Below, piece after piece: positions 22,565 through 32,962 of a DNA stretch of 40,609 nucleotides; positions within the stretch are counted from its first letter, which is position 1; each line of letters opens with the position of its first letter. Origin of the DNA: Azoarcus sp. (GTDB lineage: Bacteria > Pseudomonadota > Gammaproteobacteria > Burkholderiales > Rhodocyclaceae); assembly GCA_031276015.1 (NCBI GenBank), contig JAISNX010000140.1:1-40609 (forward strand), written 5' to 3'. The position numbers were made by a program, and so were the translations under genes. Below the pieces are notes generated by a model that did no database searches, had not been told where the DNA came from, and saw only the letters and a program-made list of their open reading frames with translations.

Positions 22565-23902
22565 ATGAAGCCCACCATCGTCCTGGTCGGCCGCCCCAAC
22601 GTCGGCAAATCGACCCTGTTCAACCGCCTGACCCGCAGCCGCGACGCGCTGGTCGCGGATCAACCCGGCCTGACGCGTGACCGCCACTATGGCGTCGGTC
22701 GTGTCGGCGGGGGCGGCTACCTGGTGGTCGACACCGCCGGGTTCGACCCCGTGGCGCGGGACGGCATCCTGCACGAAATGGCGCGCCAGGCCGAGCAGGC
22801 GATTGCCGAGGCCGATGCGCTGTTTTTCCTCGTCGACGGACGCGCGGGCCGCACGCCGCATGACGAAAAAATCGCGGTACGCCTGCGCCGCGCCGCCTGC
22901 CCCGTCTACCTCGTCGTCAACAAGGCCGAGGGACTCGACCGGGCGATGGTGGCCGCCGATTTCCACGCACTGGGGCTTGGCGAACCCTTGCCGGTCTCCT
23001 CCGCGCACGGCGAAGGGGTGCGGGAACTGATCGACGTGGCGCTGGCACCTTTCGCCACGGCGGACGAAAGCGATGAGGATGCCGAAAACGCCGACCGTGT
23101 GCCGAGGGTTGCCATCGTGGGCCGCCCCAACGTCGGCAAATCGACCCTGGTCAATGCCTTGTTGGGCGAAGAACGGGTCATCGCCTTCGACCTGCCGGGG
23201 ACGACCCGCGATGCCATCGAAATCCCGTTCGAGCGCGATGGTCGACGCTACATCCTGATCGACACCGCCGGTCTGCGCCGTCGCGGCAAGGTTTTCGAGA
23301 CGGTCGAAAAATTCTCCGTCGTCAAAACCCTCCAGGCCATCGAGCGGGCCAATGTCGCGGTGCTCGTGCTCGACGCGGCGCAGGACATCTCCGACCAGGA
23401 TGCGCGCATCGCCGGATTCGTGCTCGAAACCGGACGGGCGCTGGTGTTGGCGATCAACAAATGGGACGCGGTCGACCGCTACCGGCGCGAACGGCTCAAG
23501 GAAGATGTGGCGCACAAACTGGGCTTCCTCTCCTTTGCCCGCCTGCACCACATCTCCGCGCTCAAGGCCGACGGCATCGGCGCGCTGCTGAAATCGGTGA
23601 ATGCCGCCTATGCCGCCGCGATGGCCAGGCTCTCGACGCCGAAGCTCACTCGCGCCCTGCAAACCATCGTGGCCCGGCAGGCACCGCCGCGCACGGGGGT
23701 CGTTCGCCCGAAACCGCGCTACGCGCACCAGGGCGGCATGAACCCGCCGACCATCGTCATCCATGGCACCGCGCTCGAACGGCTGCCGGATACCTACGTG
23801 CGCTACCTCGAACGCGCGTTCATGGAAACGTTCGAGCTGCGGGGCACGCCGCTGCGCATCCAGCTACGCAGCGCGTACAATCCGTATGTGGATAAGTCAT
23901 AG
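22565..23902 (+). CDS. der: ribosome biogenesis GTPase Der
   Basis: Two GTPase domains: [35 protein letters not shown] and [37 protein letters not shown]. Confidence 0.97.
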   Translation: MKPTIVLVGRPNVGKSTLFNRLTRSRDALVADQPGLTRDRHYGVGRVGGGGYLVVDTAGFDPVARDGILHEMARQAEQAIAEADALFFLVDGRAGRTPHDEKIAVRLRRAACPVYLVVNKAEGLDRAMVAADFHALGLGEPLPVSSAHGEGVRELIDVALAPFATADESDEDAENADRVPRVAIVGRPNVGKSTLVNALLGEERVIAFDLPGTTRDAIEIPFERDGRRYILIDTAGLRRRGKVFETVEKFSVVKTLQAIERANVAVLVLDAAQDISDQDARIAGFVLETGRALVLAINKWDAVDRYRRERLKEDVAHKLGFLSFARLHHISALKADGIGALLKSVNAAYAAAMARLSTPKLTRALQTIVARQAPPRTGVVRPKPRYAHQGGMNPPTIVIHGTALERLPDTYVRYLERAFMETFELRGTPLRIQLRSAYNPYVDKS

Positions 23903-24020
23903 TTTTTGATTTTTGTCAGTATACCGACGAGGAAGTTTCACCGCATACTCGCGGGCGACGGCAAGAGGCAATACAATTGCTCCCCCGTTTTTATAACCAC
24001 AAAAGAATCGAGGTTACACA

Positions 24021-24269
24021 ATGAGCAACAACAAGGGCCAGCTTTTACAAGACCCATTCCTGAACACGCTGCGGCGCGAGCATGTCCCGGTTTCCATCTA
24101 CCTGGTCAATGGCATCAAGCTGCAAGGGCAAATCGAGTCCTTCGACCAGTACGTGGTGCTGTTGAAGAACACCGTGACCCAGATGGTGTACAAGCACGCG
24201 ATCTCGACCGTCGTGCCGGGACGTGCCGTCACCATCCAGCAACAGGAAAACGAAGGGGGCGGTAGCTGA
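24021..24269 (+). CDS. hfq: RNA chaperone Hfq
   Basis: [68 protein letters not shown]. Confidence 0.98.
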   Translation: MSNNKGQLLQDPFLNTLRREHVPVSIYLVNGIKLQGQIESFDQYVVLLKNTVTQMVYKHAISTVVPGRAVTIQQQENEGGGS

Positions 24270-24296
24270 ACGTCCCGCCAGGCCGGATTCCCCCGC

Positions 24297-25508
24297 ATGT
24301 TTGAACGACCGGCCAGCGGCGAGCGGGCCGTCGTCGTTCAGCTCGATCTTGGCCAGGGCGCGATCGAAGAGCGCCTGGCGGAACTGAAACTCCTGGCCTC
24401 AAGCGCGGGGGCAAGCGTGGAAGGCGTGGTGCAGGCGCGCCGCGCAAGGCCCGATCCGGCTTATTTCGCCGGGCGGGGCAAAGTCGAGGAAATCGCCGAA
24501 ACCCTGCGTGCCTGCAATGCCGATCTGGTCATCTTCAACCATGCCCTTTCCCCGGCGCAACAGCGCAATCTCGAAAAAAGCCTCGAATGCCGGGTCGTCG
24601 ACCGCAACACCCTGATCCTGGACATCTTCGCTCTGCGCGCCAGAAGCCACGAAGGCAAATTGCAGGTGGAACTGGCGCAACTCAACCATCTGGCCACGCG
24701 CCTGGTGAGAGGGTGGACCCACCTCGAAAGGCAAAAGGGCGGCATCGGCCTGCGCGGCCCCGGCGAAACACAGCTTGAGACCGACCGCCGCCTGCTCGGC
24801 GACCGGGTAAAACTGCTCAAATCGCGGCTGGCCCGGCTCGAAAAACAGCGCCGCACCCGACGGCGCGCGCGCGACCGGCGCGACATCCTCTCGGTATCGC
24901 TGGTCGGCTACACCAACGCGGGCAAGTCGACGCTGTTCAATGCGCTCACCAAGGCGGGAAGCTACGCCGCCGACCAGCTTTTCGCCACGCTGGACACCAC
25001 CTCGCGGCGGCTGTTCACCGGGGGCGGCAACATCGTGATTTCGGACACGGTCGGCTTCATCCGCGATCTGCCGCACGCACTGGTGGCTGCCTTCCACGCC
25101 ACGCTCGAAGAAACCGCGCATGCCGACCTGCTGCTGCACGTCGTCGACGCGGCAAGCGAAGACAGGGAAGCGCAAATCGCCGCCGTCGATGCGGTGCTCG
25201 ACGACATCGGTGCCGCGGGCGTGCCGCAAATCCAGATCTGGAACAAGATCGACCTCACGCGCGCCGAGGCCGCAATGCTGCGGGGCGATTGTGCTAGAAT
25301 CGAGCGCGTTTTTTTGAGCGCCCGCACGGGCGACGGACTCGGCCTCTTGCGTGCCGCGCTCGACGAAGCCGCGCAAGCGGCCTTCACGCGGGGAAGTGCA
25401 CGGACGGCACCGGCGGACACCGGGGCCGTCATGCCAGAAGTCGATTCGCGCCTGCCCGATCCCGACCCGCATGAGCTTGCGGGAGCCACCTTTCCTTGCG
25501 ATAAATGA
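24297..25508 (+). CDS. hflX: GTPase HflX
   Basis: YFAGRGKVEEIAETLRACNADLVIFNHALSPAQQRNLEKSLECRVVDRNTLILDIFALRARSHEGKLQVELAQL, GYTNAGKSTLFNALTKA. Confidence 0.97.
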   Translation: MFERPASGERAVVVQLDLGQGAIEERLAELKLLASSAGASVEGVVQARRARPDPAYFAGRGKVEEIAETLRACNADLVIFNHALSPAQQRNLEKSLECRVVDRNTLILDIFALRARSHEGKLQVELAQLNHLATRLVRGWTHLERQKGGIGLRGPGETQLETDRRLLGDRVKLLKSRLARLEKQRRTRRRARDRRDILSVSLVGYTNAGKSTLFNALTKAGSYAADQLFATLDTTSRRLFTGGGNIVISDTVGFIRDLPHALVAAFHATLEETAHADLLLHVVDAASEDREAQIAAVDAVLDDIGAAGVPQIQIWNKIDLTRAEAAMLRGDCARIERVFLSARTGDGLGLLRAALDEAAQAAFTRGSARTAPADTGAVMPEVDSRLPDPDPHELAGATFPCDK

Positions 25509-25525
25509 CGACCACAGGCATTCAC

Positions 25526-26767
25526 ATGTCAATCAACGATCCGCACTGGGGCAACCGTGACGGCAACAAAGAGCGCGGCGGCAAGCGCGGAGACGATCAG
25601 GGGCCGCCCGATCTCGAAGAAATCTGGCAAGACCTCAACCGGCGTCTGTCCGACATGTTCGGGCGGCGGCGCGGCGGAAACGGCAACAAAGGCGGCAATT
25701 CCGGCACCGGCGGCCCGGGCCTCTCGCCCAGGCAGCTTGGCGGCATGCTGGGCGTGCTGATCTTCCTCGTGCTCCTTGCCTGGCTCATCACGGGCATCTA
25801 CATGGTCGACACCAACGAACGCGGCATCGTGCTGCGGCTCGGCAGATTCACCGAAGTCACCGATCCGGGGCTGCACTGGCGTCTGCCCAGGCCCTTCGAG
25901 ACGCACGAAATCGTCGACCTCACCGGCTTGCGCACCGTGCCTGTCGGCGGACGCGGCAATTCCCGCGCCCTGATGCTCACCGACGACCTGAACATCGTCA
26001 ATGTCCAGTTCGCCGTCCAGTACGTGCTCGACGGCGTCAACCCGGAAAACCACATCTTCGAGAACCGCGACCCCAACGAAGAATTCGTCCGCCAGATCGC
26101 GGAAACCGCCATGCGCGGCATCGTCGGCAGAAGCAAGATGGACTTCGTGCTTTATGAAGGCCGGGAACAGATCGCCGACGCCGCGCAGAAACTGATCCAG
26201 GAAATCCTCGACCGCTACAAGGCCGGCATCCAGGTCAGCCGCGTGACCATGGAAGAAGTGCAGCCCCCCGAACAGGTGCAGGCCGCCTTCGACGACGCCA
26301 CCAAGGCCACGCAGGACTGGGAACGCCAGAAAAACGAAGGCGAAGCCTACGCCAACAAGGTCATCCCGCTCGCGCAGGGGACGGCCTCCCGCCTGCTTTC
26401 CGATGCGCAAGCCTACCGTGCCAAGGCGATCGCCAGTGCCGAGGGCGACACCTCCCGCTTTCGCCAGGTGCTTGCCGAATTCAAGCGCGCCCCGCAGGTC
26501 ACGCGCGAGCGCATGTACATCGAAACCGTGCAGCACGTCTACTCCCGCGCCAGCAAAGTGATGATCGACGACAAGGGCGGGAACAACCTGTTCCTGCTGC
26601 CGCTCGACAAACTCGTCCAGCAGACGGGCGCGCGCGCCGCCGCGGTTTCCGCCGCGATGGCCGACCCCTCATCCATGCCGCCCGAGCCGTCCGCGTCGGA
26701 GCCGTTGCTACAGATCAATCCGCGCGACCGCGACCTGATGCGCGACCGCGAACGGGGAGAACGTTAA
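25526..26767 (+). CDS. hflK: FtsH protease activity modulator HflK
   Basis: Gly-rich N-terminus, TM, SPFH domain: YMVDTNERGIVLRLGRFTEVTDPGLHWRLPRPFETHEIVDLTGLRTVPVG. Confidence 0.96.
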   Translation: MSINDPHWGNRDGNKERGGKRGDDQGPPDLEEIWQDLNRRLSDMFGRRRGGNGNKGGNSGTGGPGLSPRQLGGMLGVLIFLVLLAWLITGIYMVDTNERGIVLRLGRFTEVTDPGLHWRLPRPFETHEIVDLTGLRTVPVGGRGNSRALMLTDDLNIVNVQFAVQYVLDGVNPENHIFENRDPNEEFVRQIAETAMRGIVGRSKMDFVLYEGREQIADAAQKLIQEILDRYKAGIQVSRVTMEEVQPPEQVQAAFDDATKATQDWERQKNEGEAYANKVIPLAQGTASRLLSDAQAYRAKAIASAEGDTSRFRQVLAEFKRAPQVTRERMYIETVQHVYSRASKVMIDDKGGNNLFLLPLDKLVQQTGARAAAVSAAMADPSSMPPEPSASEPLLQINPRDRDLMRDRERGER

Positions 26768-27645
26768 TGCGAGACAAACTGTCCGTGCTCATCAGCGGCG
26801 CGCTGCTCATTTTGCTGGCGCTCGCCTCCATGGTGCTGTTCGTCGTCGACCAGCGCCAATATGCAATCGTGTTCGAGTTTGGCGAAGTCAAGGAAATCAT
26901 CAAGGAACCGGGGCTGAAGTTCAAATTGCCGATCATCCAGAACGTGCGCTACTTCGACCGCCGTATCCTGACCATGGATACCTCCGATCCCAAACGCTTC
27001 CTCACCTCCGAGAAGCAGAACGTCATCGTCGACTACTTCGTCAAATGGCGGATCGCCGACCCCAAGCTCTACTACCAGGCCGTGGCCGGGGATGAAGCGC
27101 GCGCCATCATCCGTCTCAACCAGGCGGTCGATGCCGGACTGCGCGAAGAATTCGGTCGGCGCACCGTCCAGGAAGTCATCTCGGGCGAGCGTGACACCAT
27201 CATGCGGCAGATGAGCGAGCGCGCCAACAAGGAAGCGCAACCCATCGGCGTGGAAATCGTCGACGTGCGGCTCAAAAGAGTCGAATACCCCGACGAAGTT
27301 TCCGGCAACGTCTATTCGCGGATGAAAGCCGAAAGAACGCGCGTTGCCAACGAACGGCGCTCGCGGGGCGCGGCGGATGCCGAGAAGATCAAGGCCGACG
27401 CCGACCGCCAGCGCGATGTCATCGTCGCCGAAGCCATGCGCGAAGCGCAGCAGATCAAGGGCGAAGGCGACGCCAAGGCCGCCGCGATCTACGGCGAAGC
27501 CTACGGCCAGGATCCGGAGTTCTACTCCTTCTACCGCAGCCTGGAAGCCTACCGCGCAAGCTTCGCCAGCAAGGAAGACGTCATCGTCGTCGCGCCGGAC
27601 GCGGACTTCTTCAAATACCTGAAAGGGCCGCAAGGCAAACGCTGA
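26767..27645 (+). CDS. hflC: protease modulator HflC
   Basis: MRDKLSVLISGALLILLALASMVLFVVDQRQYAIVFEFGEVKEIIKEPGLKFKLPIIQNVRYFDRRILTMDT; start overlaps hflK stop. Confidence 0.96.
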   Translation: MRDKLSVLISGALLILLALASMVLFVVDQRQYAIVFEFGEVKEIIKEPGLKFKLPIIQNVRYFDRRILTMDTSDPKRFLTSEKQNVIVDYFVKWRIADPKLYYQAVAGDEARAIIRLNQAVDAGLREEFGRRTVQEVISGERDTIMRQMSERANKEAQPIGVEIVDVRLKRVEYPDEVSGNVYSRMKAERTRVANERRSRGAADAEKIKADADRQRDVIVAEAMREAQQIKGEGDAKAAAIYGEAYGQDPEFYSFYRSLEAYRASFASKEDVIVVAPDADFFKYLKGPQGKR

Positions 27646-27656
27646 CCCTCACCACG

Positions 27657-27851
27657 ATGGGCACCATCCTGCTCACCGCCATTGCCTTGATGCTGATCCT
27701 CGAAGGATGCGTCCCCCTTTTTGCTCCCGCCCTGTGGCGGGAGGTTTTCCGCTTTCTCACCAGCATGAAAAACGGACAGATACGCTACGCCGGGCTTAGC
27801 TCCGTGCTCGCGGGCCTTGCCCTGCTGTTCTTGCTGTTTGTTTGGAACTGA
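27657..27851 (+). CDS. DUF2065 family small membrane protein
   Basis: 64 aa MGTILLTAIALMLILEGCVPLFAPALWREVFRFLTSMKNGQIRYAGLSSVLAGLALLFLLFVWN; between hflC and hisZ. Confidence 0.9.
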   Translation: MGTILLTAIALMLILEGCVPLFAPALWREVFRFLTSMKNGQIRYAGLSSVLAGLALLFLLFVWN

Positions 27852-27857
27852 TCCGCC

Positions 27858-29015
27858 ATGCGATGGGTTTTGCCGGACTACATACAAGACGTTCTGCCGG
27901 ACGAAGCCGCCCGGCTCGAAAACCTGCGTCGCCGCCTGCTCGATACCTTCCGGGCGCGCGGCTACCAGCTCGTCATGCCGCCGCTCGTCGAATACCTCGA
28001 TGCCCTCGTCACCGGCGCGGGGCGCGATCTGCAATGGCGCACCTGTCGGCTCGTCGACCAGTTCTCCGGGCGCGTCATGGGCGTGCGGGCCGACATGACC
28101 CCGCAAGTCACGCGCATCGACTCCCACCTCCTCAACCGCCAGGGTGTCTCGCGCCTGTGCTACTGCGGCAGCGTCCTGCACACAAGGCCCTCCTCCCTCA
28201 CCGCCACCCGCGAACCCCTGCAACTGGGAGCCGAACTCTACGGCCACGCCGGGCTTGAAGCCGACATCGAAATCCTGCGCCTGCTGGACATCGTCATGCG
28301 CCTGGCGGGCGTACCGGCCACGCGCATCGAAATCGGCCACGTCGGGCTTTTCCATGCCCTGGCCGCGCGCGCCGGACTGGCGGACGCCGAGCGCGAAGAA
28401 GCCTTCGGCCTCCTGCAAAGCAAGGACGTTCCCGGCCTGCGTGCCCTGCTGGCGACGAGCCGGGCGGATGCCCGCGATGCCCTCCTTGCCTTGCCCACGC
28501 TTTACGGTGGCACGGACACGCTCGACGAAGCCGCCCGCCGCCTGCCGCGAATCCCCGAAATTGCCGCCGCGCTTGCCGACCTGCGCTGCCTGGCCGAAGA
28601 ACTCGACGGCCTGCCGCTCGGCTTCGACCTGGCCGACCTGCGCGGCTACCACTACCACAGCGGCCTCGTATTCGCCGCCTACGGCAGCGACGCGCCCGCG
28701 GCGCTGGCCCTGGGCGGACGCTACGACCGCGTGGCCGAAGCCTTCGGGCGGGCGCGCCCGGCCACCGGCTTCAGCCTCGATCTTCGGGAACTCGTGCGGA
28801 ATTCCCCCGAAGCGGTGCAACCCGGCGCGATCCTCGCCCCCGCCCCGAAAGACCCGGCGCTGGCCGACGAGATCGCGCGCCTGCGGGGAGCGGGCGAAAT
28901 CGTCGTCGACACGCTTCCCGGACATGATGGAACATGGCAAGCCGCCGGTTGCGACCGGCAACTGGTAAAACGCGAAGGTCGCTGGACGGTCGCCGCGCTT
29001 TCCGAAAAGGAGTGA
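27858..29015 (+). CDS. hisZ: ATP phosphoribosyltransferase regulatory subunit HisZ
   Basis: [48 protein letters not shown]..., [35 protein letters not shown]. Confidence 0.95.
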   Translation: MRWVLPDYIQDVLPDEAARLENLRRRLLDTFRARGYQLVMPPLVEYLDALVTGAGRDLQWRTCRLVDQFSGRVMGVRADMTPQVTRIDSHLLNRQGVSRLCYCGSVLHTRPSSLTATREPLQLGAELYGHAGLEADIEILRLLDIVMRLAGVPATRIEIGHVGLFHALAARAGLADAEREEAFGLLQSKDVPGLRALLATSRADARDALLALPTLYGGTDTLDEAARRLPRIPEIAAALADLRCLAEELDGLPLGFDLADLRGYHYHSGLVFAAYGSDAPAALALGGRYDRVAEAFGRARPATGFSLDLRELVRNSPEAVQPGAILAPAPKDPALADEIARLRGAGEIVVDTLPGHDGTWQAAGCDRQLVKREGRWTVAALSEKE

Positions 29016-29017
29016 AC

Positions 29018-30328
<1,311 letters not shown>

Positions 30329-30388
30329 ACGCGCGCGAACCCCGCCGCTCGCATGGGGGACGCGCGTCAGGAATCGGGCATCGGGAAA

Positions 30389-30417
30389 AGGTTCATCCCC
30401 GCTCGCGCGGGGAACGC
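30389..30417. CRISPR. solitary type I-E-like CRISPR repeat (no array, no cas genes in window)
   Basis: AGGTTCATCCCCGCTCGCGCGGGGAACGC; reverse complement GCGTTCCCCGCGCGAGCGGGGATGAACC matches the remembered I-E consensus GTGTTCCCCGCGYGAGCGGGGATGAACCG. Spurious translations show the typical RFIPARAGN / SVPRASGDEP strings. Confidence 0.75.
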
Positions 30418-30545
30418 TCAAGAGTATTCCGTTCGGTTGCCGCCAACACTCGAAGAACAAGCCGCCATTGCTGGAGTCCTCTCCGATATGGACGCGGAGA
30501 TCATCGCCTCGGCAGCGAAGCTCGCCAAGGCGAAATGCATCACAG
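30418..30545 (+). pseudogene. C-terminal remnant of type I restriction specificity subunit (HsdS)
   Basis: In-frame EYSVRLPPTLEEQAAIAGVLSDMDAEIIASAAKLAKAKCI matches the HsdS C-terminal LPPTLEEQxAIAxVLSDMDAEIxALExxxxKxR pattern; no N-terminal TRD, and the LLTGRIRL tail is missing. Confidence 0.75.
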
Positions 30546-30562
30546 GGGCTGCGGGGAGTGGA

Positions 30563-31978
30563 CTATCTCCCGCCGCCGGGATCGAAGGCGTCCCGCACGG
30601 CATCGGCCAGCAGATTGGCCGAGAGCACGAGCACGAACATGAAGATGAAGGCCGAGGTGAGCGACCACCAGACGATCGGCTCGCGGGCGAGTTCGGTGCG
30701 GGCCATGTTGATCATGCTGCCGAAGCTGATGGTGCCCGGATCGACGCCGATGCCGACGTAGGACAGCACGGCTTCGGCCAGCACCAGGCCGGAAAAATCC
30801 AGCACGACGTTTATCAGCACGATGTGCATGACGTTGGGCAGGATGTGCCGTTGCAGGATGGCCGCCGTGGAGGCACCGAAGGCGCGCGCGGCCTGGACGT
30901 AGTCGAGTTCGCGCAGTTTGAGGGTTTCGCCGCGCAGCAGGCGGCACAGGCCCGTCCAGCTCGTGATGCCGAGAATGGCGCAGAGGGCGAGCAGCCGCGC
31001 GTCGGCGCGCTGCGCGGCGGTGTCGAACCATTGCGGGTGGGTGTCGATGGCAACCTGCATCATGAGTACGGAGGCGGCGATGAGCAGCACGGAAGGGATG
31101 GCGTTGAGGACGGTGTAGAGGTATTGCACGGCATCGTCGACCCAGCCGCCCATGTAGCCCGCCGCGATGCCGAGGCTGATGGCGAAGGGCAGCATGATGA
31201 GGGTGGTGAGGGTGCCGATGACCAGCCCCGTGCGCACGCTCTTGAGCGAGAGATAAAGAACGTCCTGCCCCACTTTGTCGGTGCCGAGGATGTGGTAGTG
31301 GGGGGCCAGCGCGATGCCCGCCGCGATCAGCAGGGCAAGGAGGAAGGCGACGACAAGCACGGCGCGCCAGGCGAGGGTGCCGCGTCCGCTGAGGATGCGG
31401 CGCATGGCGGCGCGCAACCCGCCGGGATGGCGGCGGGCACCCGGGGCGGCAAGCGCCAGCAATAGCAGGCCGCTGGCGGCCAGCGCGACCAGCGGCGTCC
31501 AGGCGAGCCGCCGCGCGATATCGGCGAGGAGGGAATCCTCTGGCTGGAGGTGGCGCGCGCCGTAAACGAGGCGGGGATGGATGCGCGCCTGTCCGCCGCC
31601 GGGCTGCTCGATGGTTTCGCGCTGGAAAAGCTGGCGCGCGAAAGGGGCGGAGTAGGTTTTTTCGGTTTGCAGGCGCAGGGGGGCGAGCAGGGCGTCGAGC
31701 ACGCTGAGGACTTCGGCGGAATACCGGGGCTGCGCGGCGGCGGCCTCTCCCGGCGCGGGCGGCAGGGGTTCGCGGTAGTGCAGGCTGTCCAGGAAGCCGA
31801 TGACGGCAAAGACGAGGAGGATGACAGCCGCGCCCATGGCGGCGGGCCGACGGCCGACCCGCCGCCAGGCATCGCGGGACGGGGCGTGGTTTCTGGCCCG
31901 CACGGCCAGGGCGAGCGCGACGAGGATGAGGGCGAAGACGAGCAGGTCGGTGAGCAGCAGGACGGGCTGGACGTTCAT
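30563..31978 (-). CDS. peptide/dipeptide-type ABC transporter permease (OppC/YejE-like)
   Basis: 471 aa; HILGTDKVGQDVLYLSLKSVRTGLVIG, LRGETLKLRELDYVQAARAFGASTAAILQRHILPN. Confidence 0.9.
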   Translation of the reverse strand: MNVQPVLLLTDLLVFALILVALALAVRARNHAPSRDAWRRVGRRPAAMGAAVILLVFAVIGFLDSLHYREPLPPAPGEAAAAQPRYSAEVLSVLDALLAPLRLQTEKTYSAPFARQLFQRETIEQPGGGQARIHPRLVYGARHLQPEDSLLADIARRLAWTPLVALAASGLLLLALAAPGARRHPGGLRAAMRRILSGRGTLAWRAVLVVAFLLALLIAAGIALAPHYHILGTDKVGQDVLYLSLKSVRTGLVIGTLTTLIMLPFAISLGIAAGYMGGWVDDAVQYLYTVLNAIPSVLLIAASVLMMQVAIDTHPQWFDTAAQRADARLLALCAILGITSWTGLCRLLRGETLKLRELDYVQAARAFGASTAAILQRHILPNVMHIVLINVVLDFSGLVLAEAVLSYVGIGVDPGTISFGSMINMARTELAREPIVWWSLTSAFIFMFVLVLSANLLADAVRDAFDPGGGR

Positions 31979-31984
31979 GGCGTG

Positions 31985-32962
31985 CTATCCGAGCCTGATG
32001 CGGGGGTCGGCCAGGGTGTAGGAGAGGTCGGTGAGTATCAGGCCGACGATGTAGAGCACGGAGCCGATGAAGACCATGGCGCGCACGACGGCGAAGTCCT
32101 GGCTGCGGATGGCGTCGATGGTGTAGCTGCCCAGGCCGGGGATGGCGAAGAAGGACTCCATGAGCAGGCTGCCGAGAAAGAGCGAGGGAATGACGACGAC
32201 GACGCCGGTGAGGATGGGGATGAGGGCATTCCTGAGCACATGGCGGAAAAGCACGGCGAGTTCGGAGAGTCCCTTGGCGCGGGCGGTGCGCACGTAGTCG
32301 CGCGAGATTTCTTCGAGGAAGATGGTGCGGTACCAGCGGGTGCCCGCGCCCAGTCCGGCAACGACGCCGATGAGGACGGGCAGGCCGAGGAAGCGCGCCA
32401 TGTCGATGCCGCCCGCGTAGCCGGAGACGGGGACGAGCGCCCAGGTCTTGGAGACGAGCCACTGGCCGCCGATGATGTAGAACATGCTGGAGATGGACAT
32501 CATGGCCACGCAGAGGGCCACCCCCCAGAAGTCGAGCACGGTGGCGCGGAAAAAGACGAGCAGCAGGGCGAATACGATGGCGGCAAAGAGGCCCAGCACG
32601 AAGGTGGGCAGGGCGACGGCAAGGGACGGCCACATGCGGCTGCGGATTTCGCGGGCGATGTCGTGGCCGTCGCCGGCACGGCCAAAGTCGAAGGTGAACA
32701 TGCGCAGCGATTTGTCGACGAACAGGGTGTCGCCGAGTTTTTCCATGCCCGCGCGGGCGGGGTTCCAGAACATGGGCTTGTCGTAGCCGCGCTCGGCTTT
32801 CCAGCGTTCGATGGCTTCGGTGGTGGTGTACTTCGCGCCAAGCTGCATGCGCGCGATGTCGTCGGGCGAGTTGAGGCCGAAGAAGAGCAGGAAGGTAAAG
32901 AGGTTGACGCCGAAAAGGATGGGAAGGGCGTAGAGCAGCCGCCGGAGGATGTAGGCCGACAT
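31985..32962 (-). CDS. peptide/dipeptide-type ABC transporter permease (OppB/YejB-like)
   Basis: 325 aa; MSAYILRRLLYALPILFGVNLFTFLLFFGLNSPDDIARMQLG..., DYVRTARAKGLSELAVLFRHVLRNALIPILT. Confidence 0.92.
   Translation of the reverse strand: MSAYILRRLLYALPILFGVNLFTFLLFFGLNSPDDIARMQLGAKYTTTEAIERWKAERGYDKPMFWNPARAGMEKLGDTLFVDKSLRMFTFDFGRAGDGHDIAREIRSRMWPSLAVALPTFVLGLFAAIVFALLLVFFRATVLDFWGVALCVAMMSISSMFYIIGGQWLVSKTWALVPVSGYAGGIDMARFLGLPVLIGVVAGLGAGTRWYRTIFLEEISRDYVRTARAKGLSELAVLFRHVLRNALIPILTGVVVVIPSLFLGSLLMESFFAIPGLGSYTIDAIRSQDFAVVRAMVFIGSVLYIVGLILTDLSYTLADPRIRLG

Noticed and set aside
21425-23764. 779-aa minus-strand ORF antisense to bamB/der
   Set aside because: Antisense shadow of clear core genes; no recognisable domain.
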